Assembly: GCA_964405825.1 (NCBI GenBank)
Contig: CAYOPI010000009.1
Coordinates: 1 to 64,000 of the forward strand
DNA length: 64,000 bases
DNA from: JBHJGM01 sp964405825
GTDB lineage: Bacteria; Verrucomicrobiota; Verrucomicrobiia; Opitutales; JBHJGM01
Direction of reading: 5' to 3'
Below are positions 40,578 to 49,497 of this stretch, piece after piece (the first letter of the stretch is position 1; the number at the start of each line of letters is the position of its first letter). A model generated the notes under the pieces. The model ran no database searches and was not told the origin of the DNA. It saw only the letters and a program-made list of their open reading frames with translations. The position numbers and the translations under genes are program-made.

Positions 40578-42104
40578 ATGAGTACCGCTTCCCCCGCCCG
40601 TGACGCGCTTGTCGAGCAACTGCGCGAGCTGCATTGTCTGGGCACGATCGAGGGCCTGCTGTCCTGGGACGAGCAGGTCAACCTGCCGCCCGCCGGGGCC
40701 GACCTGCGGGCCCGTCAGCTCGCTGCCATCGCCGAGGTCGTCCACGAGGCCGCCACCAGCCCGGCCATGGGCCAGGCCCTTGAGCAAGCCGAGGCCGAGG
40801 CCGCCAAAACCGATGCCGTCGACCGCCAGACCCGGACCCTGCTGCACCACACCCGGCGCAGTTTCGACCAGGCAACGAAGCTTCCGGCGGAGTTCATCAA
40901 GCGCCGCGCCATCGCCCAGAGCAACGCCTACCACGCCTGGAAATCCGCCCGCGAAGGCGACGACTTCGCCAGCTATGCGCCGCACCTGGAGCGCCTCCTG
41001 GACCTGGCCAGGGAGCAGGCGAACCTCTGCGGCTACGACGAAGCGCGGGCCTACGACTTCTGGCTCGACCAGTACGACCCCGGCAACGACACCGCCTTCG
41101 TCGAACGGGTCTTCGGCGCACTGAAGGCCGAGTTGGTGCCCCTGGCCGAGACCATCGTGGCCGCCTCCCGGGAAAGTGGCGCCGATGCCTCGGTCTTCCG
41201 CGCCTTTCCGATCGACGGGCAGGAGCGCTTCCTGCGTTCGGTGATTGAAGCGCTGGGCTTTGACTTCAAGCGAGGGCGCCTGGATCGCTCGGTGCATCCG
41301 TTCTGTGGGGGGAGCCCGCCCGACGTGCGCATGACCACGCGCTTCGATCCGGACAACCCCCTCGAGGCGCTCTTCAGCTCGATTCACGAGACCGGCCACG
41401 GGCTCTACGAGCAGGGGCTGCCGCTGGAGCATCTGGGCACGCCGCTGTGCGAGGCCGCCGGCATGTCTGTGCACGAGAGCCAGAGTCGCCTGTGGGAGAA
41501 TCAGGTCTGCCGCAGCCGGGCGTTCTGGCAGCACTGGGAGCCACGTCTGCGCAAGGCCTTCCCGATGCAACTGGCGGGCGTCTCCAGCGAGGCGCTCTAC
41601 CGCGCGATCAACGCCGTCAGCCTCTCGCCCATCCGCGTGGACGCCGACGAGGTCACCTACAACCTGCACGTGCTCCTGCGTTTCGAAATCGAAAAGCAGC
41701 TCTTTGACGGGCGACTGCACCCGCGCGACCTGCCCGAAGCCTGGAACGCCCTCTCCCAGGAGATCCTGCTGGGCCTCGTCCCGCCCAGTGACGCTCAGGG
41801 CTGCCTGCAGGACATCCACTGGAGCTTCAGCGGTTTCGGTTACTTCCCCAGCTACACCCTCGGCAATCTGCTGGCGGCGCAGCTGTGGAATGCCGCGCTG
41901 GAGCAGTTGCCCGGGCTGGAGGACGGGTTTGCCCGGGGCGAGTACGAGCGGCTTCTGGAGTGGTTGCGCGTGCACATACACCGCCACGGAAAACAGTACG
42001 ATCTACGCGAGTATGCCGAAAATGTAACGGGCCAGACCCTTGCCCCGGATGCGCTCCTGCGCTATCTCCGGGAGCGCTACCTGAGCCTGTTTCAACCCGA
42101 CTGA
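40578..42104 (+). CDS. M32 family metallocarboxypeptidase
   Basis: 508 residues, mostly helical, the normal length for thermostable carboxypeptidase Taq relatives. The zinc motif HETGH is near residues 270-274. It is followed by the second Glu in CEAAGMSVHESQSR, and SPIRVDADEVTYN and FPSYTLGNL are typical of the family. It removes C-terminal residues from peptides in the cytoplasm. It is divergent from the alkaline phosphatase, with 85 nt between starts, and 13 nt upstream of the EEP-family gene. Confidence 0.93.
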   Translation: MSTASPARDALVEQLRELHCLGTIEGLLSWDEQVNLPPAGADLRARQLAAIAEVVHEAATSPAMGQALEQAEAEAAKTDAVDRQTRTLLHHTRRSFDQATKLPAEFIKRRAIAQSNAYHAWKSAREGDDFASYAPHLERLLDLAREQANLCGYDEARAYDFWLDQYDPGNDTAFVERVFGALKAELVPLAETIVAASRESGADASVFRAFPIDGQERFLRSVIEALGFDFKRGRLDRSVHPFCGGSPPDVRMTTRFDPDNPLEALFSSIHETGHGLYEQGLPLEHLGTPLCEAAGMSVHESQSRLWENQVCRSRAFWQHWEPRLRKAFPMQLAGVSSEALYRAINAVSLSPIRVDADEVTYNLHVLLRFEIEKQLFDGRLHPRDLPEAWNALSQEILLGLVPPSDAQGCLQDIHWSFSGFGYFPSYTLGNLLAAQLWNAALEQLPGLEDGFARGEYERLLEWLRVHIHRHGKQYDLREYAENVTGQTLAPDALLRYLRERYLSLFQPD

Positions 42105-42117
42105 GTCCGCCCGCGCC

Positions 42118-43128
42118 ATGTTCAGCATCCTCACCTGGAACGTAGAGAACTTCACGCAGCCCGGGGAGGACGGCAGCGCCGAGGCCAGGGACCTGTTTGC
42201 GCAGAAGCGTGATCTGTTGGCCGAGGTTATCCGGCGGGACGACCCCGACGTGGTCGCCTTTCAGGAGATTCTCAAGGCCGAGGCGCTGGAGTCACTACAG
42301 GCGGCCTTGGACGATGACTGGCCGCACCGGGCCGTCTCGACGCTGCCCGACGGACGCGGCATCCGCGTGGCCTTTCTCAGCAAACTGCCCATCCTGGAGC
42401 AGGAGAACCGCGCAGACTTTCCCGCGGGCCCAGCCCTCGAGGTGAACGACCTCAGCCTGGACGGGGCGGGCGAAGCCCTGACGCGCATGGGACGCGGCGC
42501 GCTGCGCATTCAGGTCGATCCGGGGGGCGGGCCGGTCGACTGCATCACCACGCACCTCAAGTCGAAACTGCTGAGCTACCCGCCCTTCCCCGGTCAGGGC
42601 AGCCGCTTTTTTCCGCGCGACGAGGACGAGCGCGCACAGGCCGCCGGCGTGGCCCTGCACCGTCGGACCGCCGAGGCCGTCACCGTGCGGCTGTGGGTCA
42701 ACGAGATCCTCACCGCCCATCCCGAACGTCCGGTCATCGTGCTGGGCGATCTCAACGACGTCCCTGAGGCGCAGACCTCGCTGCTGCTCAACGGCCCGCC
42801 CGGCAGCGAGATCGGCACCGGCGGCTTCCACCCCAGGGACAAGGGCGACGCGCAGCGGCTGTTCAACCTGGCCCCGCTCATTCCCGAAGAAGAGCGCTTC
42901 TCACGCGTTTTTCGCGGGCGCGGTGAACTGCTCGACCAGATTCTGGCCTCCGAGGAATGCCTGCCGCGCCAGGACGATGGCAAGCGGGCCGTGCCCGAGG
43001 TTCGCAGCCGCGTGGACTTTGCCCATCGGCGCATCGCCTCGGTCTCCGAAGATCCCTCCGATCGCCGTGACGAGGTCGCTCCGGACCATTCGCCGGTTCT
43101 CGCCCGGTTCGCCCTGCCGGGTGGCTGA
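42118..43128 (+). CDS. Endonuclease/exonuclease/phosphatase family protein
   Basis: 336 residues. All EEP motifs are visible: TWNVENF, AFQEI, TTHLKSK, VLGDLNDVPE, LLDQIL and DHSPV. These place Mg2+ and the catalytic His, Asp and Asn as in exonuclease III and phosphodiesterases. No signal peptide, so cytoplasmic. Substrate (DNA, RNA or phospholipid-type) is not determined. It starts 13 nt after the M32 peptidase and converges with dnaX. Confidence 0.88.
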   Translation: MFSILTWNVENFTQPGEDGSAEARDLFAQKRDLLAEVIRRDDPDVVAFQEILKAEALESLQAALDDDWPHRAVSTLPDGRGIRVAFLSKLPILEQENRADFPAGPALEVNDLSLDGAGEALTRMGRGALRIQVDPGGGPVDCITTHLKSKLLSYPPFPGQGSRFFPRDEDERAQAAGVALHRRTAEAVTVRLWVNEILTAHPERPVIVLGDLNDVPEAQTSLLLNGPPGSEIGTGGFHPRDKGDAQRLFNLAPLIPEEERFSRVFRGRGELLDQILASEECLPRQDDGKRAVPEVRSRVDFAHRRIASVSEDPSDRRDEVAPDHSPVLARFALPGG

Positions 43129-44648
43129 TCAATAGACGTCGTCGGGATCGGCCTCGCGCGTGCCCAGGAACCGCGCGCGAAAACGCGCCTCCAGCAATTC
43201 CCTGGTGGAGGGGGCGAGCTTGCCCACCTCGGCGTCAAGATCAGCTGTATCCACCGATTCGATACGAAGTGGTTTCTTCTCGGGCAGGACGTCCAAAGGC
43301 GCGTCCGACTCGTCGATGGTTTCGGCGGCTTCGTGGGCGGCCATTTCCTCGGCGGTGGCTTCATCCCAGGGGCGCTCATCCTCCTCTGGTGCCGGGGGCG
43401 CGGGGGTGGGCGGCTCCTCGGCAGGTGCCGGCGCGACCCGGGGCACGGGCTCCTTCAGGACAGGTGCCTTCGCCGGTGCCGGCGGCGCGGGTGGCTCAGG
43501 TGCTAGCCCGTTTTTTTTTTCGCCGGGGCGGCTTCCACCCCGGCGTTGGCCAGCTTCTGCAGGACCGCGTCGATCGGCCGCACGCGGCTCTGCTCGATGG
43601 CTTTGAGCAGGAGCACCTCGAAATTGACCCGCTCGGACAAACCGGTGCGCACGCGCCCCTCGCCTTGCTGGAGCGTCTCAAGCATGCGCAGGAGCGCCTC
43701 GGTGGTGAGTTCGGCGCCGAGGGCATCGGTGCGTCCTCCGCCGCGGGTGGCCTCCAGCAGGGCTTCGCGGATGGTTTCCTGCAGGTCGCCCAAGAGCCGG
43801 TAGAGGTCGCGTCCATCGCCACTGAACTGGTCGATTTGCGCGAGGACCGCCTCGAAGTCCGCCGTCGCCATGGCCAGCGCCAGCGCGCGCACCTGCTCCG
43901 GTGAGGCCAAACCGTACACCTCCAAAAAGGCGGTCTCGGTGATGGTGTCGCCGCAAAAGGAGATGAGCTGGTCGAGGATGCTCTGGGCATCGCGCATGCC
44001 GCCGTTGGCCAGCCGGGCCACGCCGCGCAAGGTACCCTCGTCGATCGAGAGGTCTTCCTTTTCGGCGATGAGGGCCAGGCGCTCGGCGATTTGCGCATCG
44101 GAAATCGGGCGGAACTCAAAGCGCTGGCAGCGCGAGACAATCGTCGGCAGAACCTTCTGGGCCTCGGTCGTGGCGAAGATGAACTTCACGTGCGCCGGGG
44201 GTTCCTCGAGGGTTTTCAGGAGCGCGTTGAAGGCCGCCCCCGAAAGCATGTGCACCTCGTCGATGATGTAGATTTTGAAGCTGCACTGCGCCGGCGTGTA
44301 CTGGCAGTCCTCGCGCAGATCGCGCACCTGGTCGACCGAGTTGTTGGAGGCGCCGTCGATCTCGATCACGTCCATGCACGAGCCATTCATGATCGCCTGG
44401 CTGGTCTCGGAATCGTCGGAGGGCTGCACGCTGGGACCGCCCTCGGCGTTGAGCGCCTTGGCAAAGATGCGGGCCGTGCTGGTCTTGCCCGTGCCCCGCG
44501 GGCCCACGAAGAGGTAGGCGTGCGCGATGCGGTTCTGCGCGATGGCGTTCTTGAGCGTGCGCACGATGTGATCCTGGCCGACGACCTCGTCGAACTGCTG
44601 CGGGCGCCAGCGCCGCGCGATCACCTGGTATCCTCCCTGACTCGCCAT
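43129..44648 (-). CDS. dnaX: DNA polymerase III gamma/tau subunit DnaX, two forms by -1 frameshift or slippage
   Basis: The start ATG 44648 gives the AAA+ clamp loader motor: Walker A GPRGTGKTSTA at residues 49-59, DVIEIDGASNNSVDQVRDL, DEVHML and TTEAQKVLPTIVSRC. Zero-frame reading ends at TAG 43503-43505 after AAPAKKKTG (381 residues). The -1 frame is open through the A10 run and adds about 128 residues, giving about 506 in total and ending DPDDVY at 43129. So the short (gamma-like) form is zero-frame and the long (tau-like) one is shifted, the reverse of E. coli. The zinc-binding cysteines of the motor are missing. It lies 87 nt after ffs. Confidence 0.88.
43511..43545 (-). promoter_or_regulatory. 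Recoding or transcription-slippage site of dnaX (hairpin plus A10)
   Basis: On the coding strand, CGCCGGGG (43538-43545) pairs perfectly with CCCCGGCG (43521-43528) around a 9-nt loop, and ten A residues (43511-43520) follow directly. AAA AAA AAA in the zero frame permits a -1 slip into the long frame. RNA hairpins just before A or T runs are known to favour transcriptional slippage, while dnaX A-runs in other bacteria serve ribosomal or polymerase slippage. An extra A in the true genome would be the dull alternative. Confidence 0.75.
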
Positions 44649-44735
44649 TTCCGTTGCCAAAACGAGCAGTGTGCGGGCCCCCGGGCAACTTGGCAAGCCG
44701 CCGCCTCACCTCGCCGCGCCGGCCGCCTGCAAAAA

Positions 44736-44835
44736 GAAGCCAGGCACCCCACGGCACACGCGAATCCTGACTACCGTTGCTCCCTTCCGGGCCTGGCGGG
44801 GTTCGCCGGTTCGACGTTGCATGGGACCTGGCTTC
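44736..44835 (-). ncRNA. ffs: Signal recognition particle RNA (4.5S type)
   Basis: The minus strand carries the domain IV hallmark GGCCCGGAAGGGAGCAACGG, with the GGAA tetraloop and the asymmetric AGCAAC loop. The ends GAAGCCAGG and CCTGGCTTC pair to close the hairpin, giving about 100 nt, as in short bacterial SRP RNAs. A T5 run follows the 3' end. Upstream, TTGAAT and GACAGT spaced by 17 nt could be a weak promoter. dnaX follows 87 nt downstream, an order found in several bacteria. It binds Ffh to target nascent membrane proteins. Confidence 0.95.
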
Positions 44836-45108
44836 GACCTGCACTGTCGGTCGAAAGCAGGGCGGATTCAACCCTCTTCTCCCGATGGCCCGGGCCCGCA
44901 CCGGCCGCCAATGCCTCCCGAGCCAACGCAGCCAACCGTGCCAATCCAGCGTTATCAACCCGAAAAAGGCCGTACGCGAAACTATTACGGCTTGTAATTT
45001 ATAAAAAATTTGTTATTCCTATCAACACATCGAAACACGGCCCTGATTTCCACTGCACGTTGCCTGTCAAACCCATCAACCGTTACCGCCCAATCCACCT
45101 TTGAACCC
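44836..45108. other. Divergent regulatory region between ffs-dnaX and an HTH-like gene
   Basis: 273 nt with an AT-rich island at about 44980-45020 (TTATAAAAAATTTG and neighbours) that stands out from the GC-rich flank and probably holds promoter elements for the small downstream gene. A weak ffs promoter candidate lies near 44840-44870 on the minus strand. No other gene or repeat seen. Confidence 0.45.
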
Positions 45109-45480
45109 ATGAGACCGCTTCGCCCCCAGGCCCACTTCGCGCATTTCGAGCACCTGCTGCCACCCAAAAAGGAGTGGTTCAAGCCCTCCGAGGTCGCCCG
45201 GATTATCGGCCGCACCGATCAGTTCGTGCGCAACTGTTTCGAGAACAAGAAAATCCTCGGCCACTGCACCAACTCCCGGGCTCCGCGCGGGCGCGAACGC
45301 CGCCGCGCCTACCAGATTCACCGCGACGCGGTCCTGCTCTTCCTGCTGGAGACGGCCAACTACGACCCGCCCGACTTCATCGACCGCCTGGGGGACCTGA
45401 TCGCGCACCGCTCGCCGCAGGAACTCAACCAGCTCGACCGCACGCTGCAGCGCTGCCTGGCCGATCAGCCGGACGCGTGA
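45109..45480 (+). CDS. Small helix-turn-helix-like protein
   Basis: 123 residues from ATG 45109. Residues 21-60 (KEWFKPSEVARIIGRTDQFVRNCFENKKILGH) look like a MerR/excisionase-type winged helix-turn-helix, followed by an Arg-rich loop and a helical C-terminus. No effector domain is present. I do not recognise the family; similar short proteins occur in Verrucomicrobiota. It converges with the SGNH hydrolase and overlaps it by 16 nt. Confidence 0.75.
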   Translation: MRPLRPQAHFAHFEHLLPPKKEWFKPSEVARIIGRTDQFVRNCFENKKILGHCTNSRAPRGRERRRAYQIHRDAVLLFLLETANYDPPDFIDRLGDLIAHRSPQELNQLDRTLQRCLADQPDA

Positions 45481-46193
45481 GGTTGCACCGCCTCGCGCAG
45501 GATCTGCACCATGCGCAGCTTGCCGGCGTCGTTGAAGTGGCAGTGGTCGCGGTACAGCCCGATGATTGGCTGGCCCGCCTCGTCGAGGAGGCGTGCGTGG
45601 TAGTCCACCAGCCGCATCGAGCGGTCGGCCGCGGCCGTGCGCAGCCAGTCGTTCAGACGCGGGATGAGGACGGCCTTGCGCCGTTGCATGCGCACCTGCG
45701 AGTCGTTCATCGGCCGGTCCAGAAAGATGTCGATGCTGGGCGGGATGGTGCCCAGGAAGCAGTCCGCGCCGGTTCCCGCCAGCACGTCCAGGATCGCGCT
45801 CATTTGCCGCTGGTAGTTGGCCGCGAGCGTGTCGTCATCATCATAGCCAAAGCGGTGGGCGATGTCGTTGGTGCCGATCATCAGCGTGACCATGCGCGGT
45901 TGCAGCTGGACCACGTCGGCCTGCAGGCGCAGCCCGAGGTGCTCGGCGCAGTCGCCCCCCACCCCTCGGTTCAGCCCCAGCGGGTACAGGTCTGACAGCA
46001 GCAGGTGAAACGGGCAGCCCGCCGTTAGCGAATCGCCCAGATAGACCGCGTCGACCCGTTGGCCCAGCGCGCGGATCAGGCGGTTCTCGGTGTCGAAGCG
46101 GGCCCGGAACTCATCCTGCAGGTAGCGTCGGCTGAGCAGGCCGGGCGATTCGACGTCGGGCAGGTCGGCAGGGGACTGGGGCAAGGCTGGCAT
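45465..46193 (-). CDS. SGNH/GDSL family hydrolase
   Basis: 242 residues without a signal peptide. Block I YLGDSLTAG (nucleophile Ser), block II RGVGGD, block III IGTNDIAH and block V HCHFNDAG (catalytic His) are in the right order and spacing. These enzymes remove acyl groups from carbohydrates or lipids; the substrate is not clear. It is divergent from aroC. Confidence 0.87.
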   Translation of the reverse strand: MPALPQSPADLPDVESPGLLSRRYLQDEFRARFDTENRLIRALGQRVDAVYLGDSLTAGCPFHLLLSDLYPLGLNRGVGGDCAEHLGLRLQADVVQLQPRMVTLMIGTNDIAHRFGYDDDDTLAANYQRQMSAILDVLAGTGADCFLGTIPPSIDIFLDRPMNDSQVRMQRRKAVLIPRLNDWLRTAAADRSMRLVDYHARLLDEAGQPIIGLYRDHCHFNDAGKLRMVQILREAVQPHASG

Positions 46194-46340
46194 GCGCTGT
46201 GTCTGTCATCGTTCCCCGGCTTCCCTCCAGCCTTTTCGACCGAGCCCCACCGCCGGCAAAGGCGAGCCTGTGCTTGCCATCGAGCCTGTGCCGATCACCT
46301 ATAGGGTTTCGCAAACGCACCCGCGCACCCCCTTTCTGCG

Positions 46341-47429
46341 ATGCCCAGCAGTTTCGGCAAACTCTTCACCATCACCAGCTTTGGCGAAAGCCATGGCGGG
46401 GGCGTCGGGGTTGTGGTCGACGGGTGTCCACCGCGCCTGCCGCTGGAGGCCGGCGAGATTCAGGCCGAGCTGGACCGCCGCCGTCCGGGCCAGAGCGAGA
46501 TCACCACGCCACGCAAGGAACCCGACACGGTCGAGATCCTCTCGGGCGTTTTCGAGGGTCAGACCCTTGGCACGCCCATCGCCCTGCTGGTGCGCAACAC
46601 CGACGCGCGCCCGCAGGCCTACTCGGAGATGCGCGAAAAGTTTCGCCCCTCCCACGCGGACTACACCTACCAGACCAAATTTGGCATCCGCAACCACGAG
46701 GGGGGCGGGCGTTCGAGCGCGCGCGAGACCATCGGACGGGTAGCCGCCGGCGCCATCGCCAAAAAGTTGCTCGCGGGGCAAGGCGTCACCGTGCGCGCGT
46801 ACATTGAGCGTATCCACGACATCAAGATGCCGCCCATGGAGGACTTTCCGACGCTCAAACAGGTCGAGGCCTCGCCGGTGCGTTGTCCGCATCCCGAGAC
46901 CGCGGCCGCGATGGTCGAGCGGATCAAGGCCGTACGCTCCGAGGGCGATTCGGTTGGCGGCGTGGTGCTTTGCCGGGTGCAGGGCCTGCCGGTGGGTCTG
47001 GGCGAGCCGGTCTTCGATCGCCTCGAGGCCGACCTGGCCAAGGGCATGCTCTCGCTTCCGGCGACCAAGGGCTTTGAGGTGGGCAGCGGCTTTGCCGGCA
47101 GCGCGATGCGCGGGTCCGAGCACAACGACCGCTTTGAGAACCGCGAGGGGCGCGTGCGCACGGCCACCAACCTGTCCGGCGGCGTGCAGGGGGGCATCTC
47201 CAACGGCGAGGAGCTGTACTTTCGTGTAGCCTTCAAGGCGACGGCAACGATCCTGCAGAAGCAGCCGACCGTGGACCAGTCCGGCCAGGAAACCGAGCTG
47301 GTGGGCCGCGGCCGCCACGACCCCTGCGTGGTGCCGCGGGCGGTGCCGATCGTCGAAGCCATGACCGCGCTCATCCTGGCCGATCATTGGATGCGCCACC
47401 ACGCGCAGACGCGCAGTTTTGAACACTGA
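46341..47429 (+). CDS. aroC: Chorismate synthase
   Basis: 362 residues, full length. Signatures include FGESHGGGVGVVVDGCPP near the start, RRRPGQSEITTPRKEPDTVEI (flavin and substrate arginines), the GGGRSSARETIGRVAAGA loop and SGGVQGGISNGE. The enzyme uses reduced FMN to turn EPSP into chorismate, the last common step for aromatic amino acids. It stands alone here; a CobW-like gene follows after 24 nt. Confidence 0.97.
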   Translation: MPSSFGKLFTITSFGESHGGGVGVVVDGCPPRLPLEAGEIQAELDRRRPGQSEITTPRKEPDTVEILSGVFEGQTLGTPIALLVRNTDARPQAYSEMREKFRPSHADYTYQTKFGIRNHEGGGRSSARETIGRVAAGAIAKKLLAGQGVTVRAYIERIHDIKMPPMEDFPTLKQVEASPVRCPHPETAAAMVERIKAVRSEGDSVGGVVLCRVQGLPVGLGEPVFDRLEADLAKGMLSLPATKGFEVGSGFAGSAMRGSEHNDRFENREGRVRTATNLSGGVQGGISNGEELYFRVAFKATATILQKQPTVDQSGQETELVGRGRHDPCVVPRAVPIVEAMTALILADHWMRHHAQTRSFEH

Positions 47430-47453
47430 GGTCCCGCCCTCCCTCCAAGAAAC

Positions 47454-48326
47454 ATGACCGAGGGGCACATCACCGACACCACGGACCGGCGGTTCTATCT
47501 GATTCTGGGGGCACGCTCCAGTGGCCGACGTGCCCTGCTGGCCGACCTGATCGACGGCGCGGCCCTCGGCCAGGCATCGACGCGGGTCCTGCTCAGCGAA
47601 GCCGAACACGATGCAGCGGGTCCGCTGAGCGATGCGGGCGTGTCGCTGGATGCGTACCGGCTGGAGCCTACCGGGGCGCACACGGCCCCCCGGCTGACGG
47701 CGGCCGCCCTCCCCGAAAGCACCCAGACCATCTTCCTGCTCACCGATGGCGCAACCGATCCGGTCGACCAGGTGGAGGCCGTCCGTGACTGGCTGGGGGA
47801 GGAGGGCATCATGCTCACACGGGTGCTGACGGTCATTCACGGCGGGTTGCTCAGCGCGCACCCGGATCTGCAGCGCTGGTTCGATGCCTGTATCCACTTT
47901 TCGGATGTCCTCATACTCAACCGGCGCGAGGGTCTGCCTCAGCGCTTTCTCGGCGACTTCAAGCAACGCGTGCGCAAGCAGGCCCTGCCCTGCCTGCTGG
48001 AACTGGCCAAGCGCGACCGCCTGGACAATCCGCCCCGCGTGCTGGAGCCGCAGGCCCGGCGGCTGTCGCTCATCTTCGACGCCCCTGATGAAGCGGCCCT
48101 TGGCGCACTCGGCGAAGACGACGAAGATGCCATCGACGAGGCCTTCGAGGATGAACCCGAGTCTGACGACGCCGACCCCGATGCCCTGCCCTACACGCTG
48201 GAAGGCCGCGAAGACCCCTGGCTGGCCCGCCAGGCCAACGGACAGCGGCAGCGCCGCCTGCCGGACATCACGGGTTTTCTGCCGCAACCGCCACCCACGC
48301 CCTCAGCGACATCCGGCAGCGCCTGA
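47454..48326 (+). CDS. Degenerate CobW/YjiA-like protein
   Basis: 290 residues. The N-terminal strand and loop FYLILGARSSGRRALLADL sit where CobW-type GTPases have GFLGAGKTTLL, but the P-loop Lys-Thr is gone. Later FSDVLILNRREG resembles the base-recognition NKxD segment, again altered. The C-terminal 80 residues are highly acidic then Pro-rich. This layout suggests a protein derived from a metallochaperone GTPase that no longer binds GTP in the usual way. The function is unknown. It probably shares a message with aroC. Confidence 0.6.
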   Translation: MTEGHITDTTDRRFYLILGARSSGRRALLADLIDGAALGQASTRVLLSEAEHDAAGPLSDAGVSLDAYRLEPTGAHTAPRLTAAALPESTQTIFLLTDGATDPVDQVEAVRDWLGEEGIMLTRVLTVIHGGLLSAHPDLQRWFDACIHFSDVLILNRREGLPQRFLGDFKQRVRKQALPCLLELAKRDRLDNPPRVLEPQARRLSLIFDAPDEAALGALGEDDEDAIDEAFEDEPESDDADPDALPYTLEGREDPWLARQANGQRQRRLPDITGFLPQPPPTPSATSGSA

Positions 48327-48408
48327 ACGGGCTTGACTCAAACCGCCCCGCAGCGCTTGAATTCTCGTTTCGCCACGTGCGAAGAGTCCTCCAGTGGGAC
48401 ACCCACTT

Positions 48409-48493
48409 GCTCAGGTGGTGAAATTGGCAGACACGCATGATTCAGGTTCATGTGCCGCGAGGCGTGGGGGTTCGAGTCCCCCCCTGAGCACCA
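48409..48493 (+). tRNA. tRNA-Leu (CAG)
   Basis: Acceptor stem GCTCAGG pairs with CCTGAGC. The D-arm contains the AATTGGCAGAC segment typical of class II leucine tRNAs. The anticodon loop TTCAGGT at 48441-48447 gives anticodon CAG, a long variable arm follows, and the T-loop TTCGAGTCC is normal. CCA is encoded at 48491-48493. Confidence 0.97.
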
Positions 48494-48621
48494 GGGTTGC
48501 TCGCGAATGTAGGCAGGCGCCCCCGGAGCAGATACCGGCGTTAACGTTTACTTCGGGGGGTGATGTTGTTCCCGAAACCAGCGGCGGGCTTCCAAGCGAG
48601 AGGACGCGAGCGCCGGTTTAC

Positions 48622-49497
48622 TCACTCAGGGGGGCGGGCGAGTTGCTCCTGAGACTCCCGAATCTTGAAAAGGCTGAGGTAGCCGGGGTTGCTCTTGTTT
48701 TCGCGAATGAAGATAATCTGGCGTACGGAGGGAAGGTAGTACCAGACCTTCGTGTAAACGGCTCTCTCGCGATTCACCGTCGGGTCCCAGAGGTTTACCT
48801 GCATGGGCCCGGGCACTTCGGCAGGCGGGGGAATGATTGTCATATCCCGTCCCTTCACTCGCTGGCGGGGCAGGTTGCCGAAGGTCAGCGCGACATCGCG
48901 GTCGAGGAAGTTGATGATGCGAAAACTGCCGGAGGGGAAGGTGGTTGGCGAGTCATCCAGCACGATGGCCTCGTACAGAAGCCCCTCGTCATTGGGCTCA
49001 TCGAGCTTTGACAGGAGCAGAAGCTGGCGTTTGCTCGGGTCAAGCAGCGGTATGCGCGCCACGGGAGGCGGAGTGGTGATCACGGCAATGGTGCCGTCCG
49101 GCTGCTCGACCAGTTCCGTCCTCGGCGCCTCTTCAAACAACTCCAGGGTTGAAGGCCCGGTGTAGGCCTGGGTCGCTGACCGGGAGCTGGTGGCCGCGAA
49201 GACGGACTTGTTCAAGTAAGCGAAGAAGTCACCCAATTGCGGCAGCTGGCGAAGCCGCTCCTGCAGGTCCGGCTGCTGTGTCAGCCTCTGGATTGGAATC
49301 TGCGTGGAATAGTGGAAGCGCTCCCGGCTATCAAAGGAGATAATCGAGAAGGCATAGGTTGGGAAAGGCTGGGGCGGTGCCTGTGCCCAGAGCTGCTGTG
49401 CACCCAATGTGAGCGTGAAGCCCACCGTGGTCGCAAGGCGTCCAAGGCGACAGCCGAAGCGCTGCCAGGAGACTGTAAGATTAGACCTCTGTTTCAT
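48622..49497 (-). CDS. Exported partner of giant pilin-like protein, copy 1
   Basis: 291 residues from ATG 49497 with a signal peptide ending near LWAQ. The mature part has no known motif. It is clearly homologous to the protein at 56908-57774: shared blocks include FSxxxxDxxERFHYST, LNKSV/MNKSV, the LDPSKRQLLLLSKLDEP type segment and DDSPTTFPxGSxRxxN. In both places the gene follows a giant pilin-like gene; here it overlaps that stop by 17 nt. Function unknown, likely periplasmic or surface-located. Confidence 0.82.
   Translation of the reverse strand: MKQRSNLTVSWQRFGCRLGRLATTVGFTLTLGAQQLWAQAPPQPFPTYAFSIISFDSRERFHYSTQIPIQRLTQQPDLQERLRQLPQLGDFFAYLNKSVFAATSSRSATQAYTGPSTLELFEEAPRTELVEQPDGTIAVITTPPPVARIPLLDPSKRQLLLLSKLDEPNDEGLLYEAIVLDDSPTTFPSGSFRIINFLDRDVALTFGNLPRQRVKGRDMTIIPPPAEVPGPMQVNLWDPTVNRERAVYTKVWYYLPSVRQIIFIRENKSNPGYLSLFKIRESQEQLARPPE

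Noticed and set aside
43129..43446. A separate 105-residue acidic protein
   Set aside because: The frame is open upstream through the dnaX A10 run, so it is better explained as the shifted C-terminus of DnaX.
46299..48287. 662-codon minus-strand frame opposite aroC
   Set aside because: Shadow frame; aroC on the other strand is certain.
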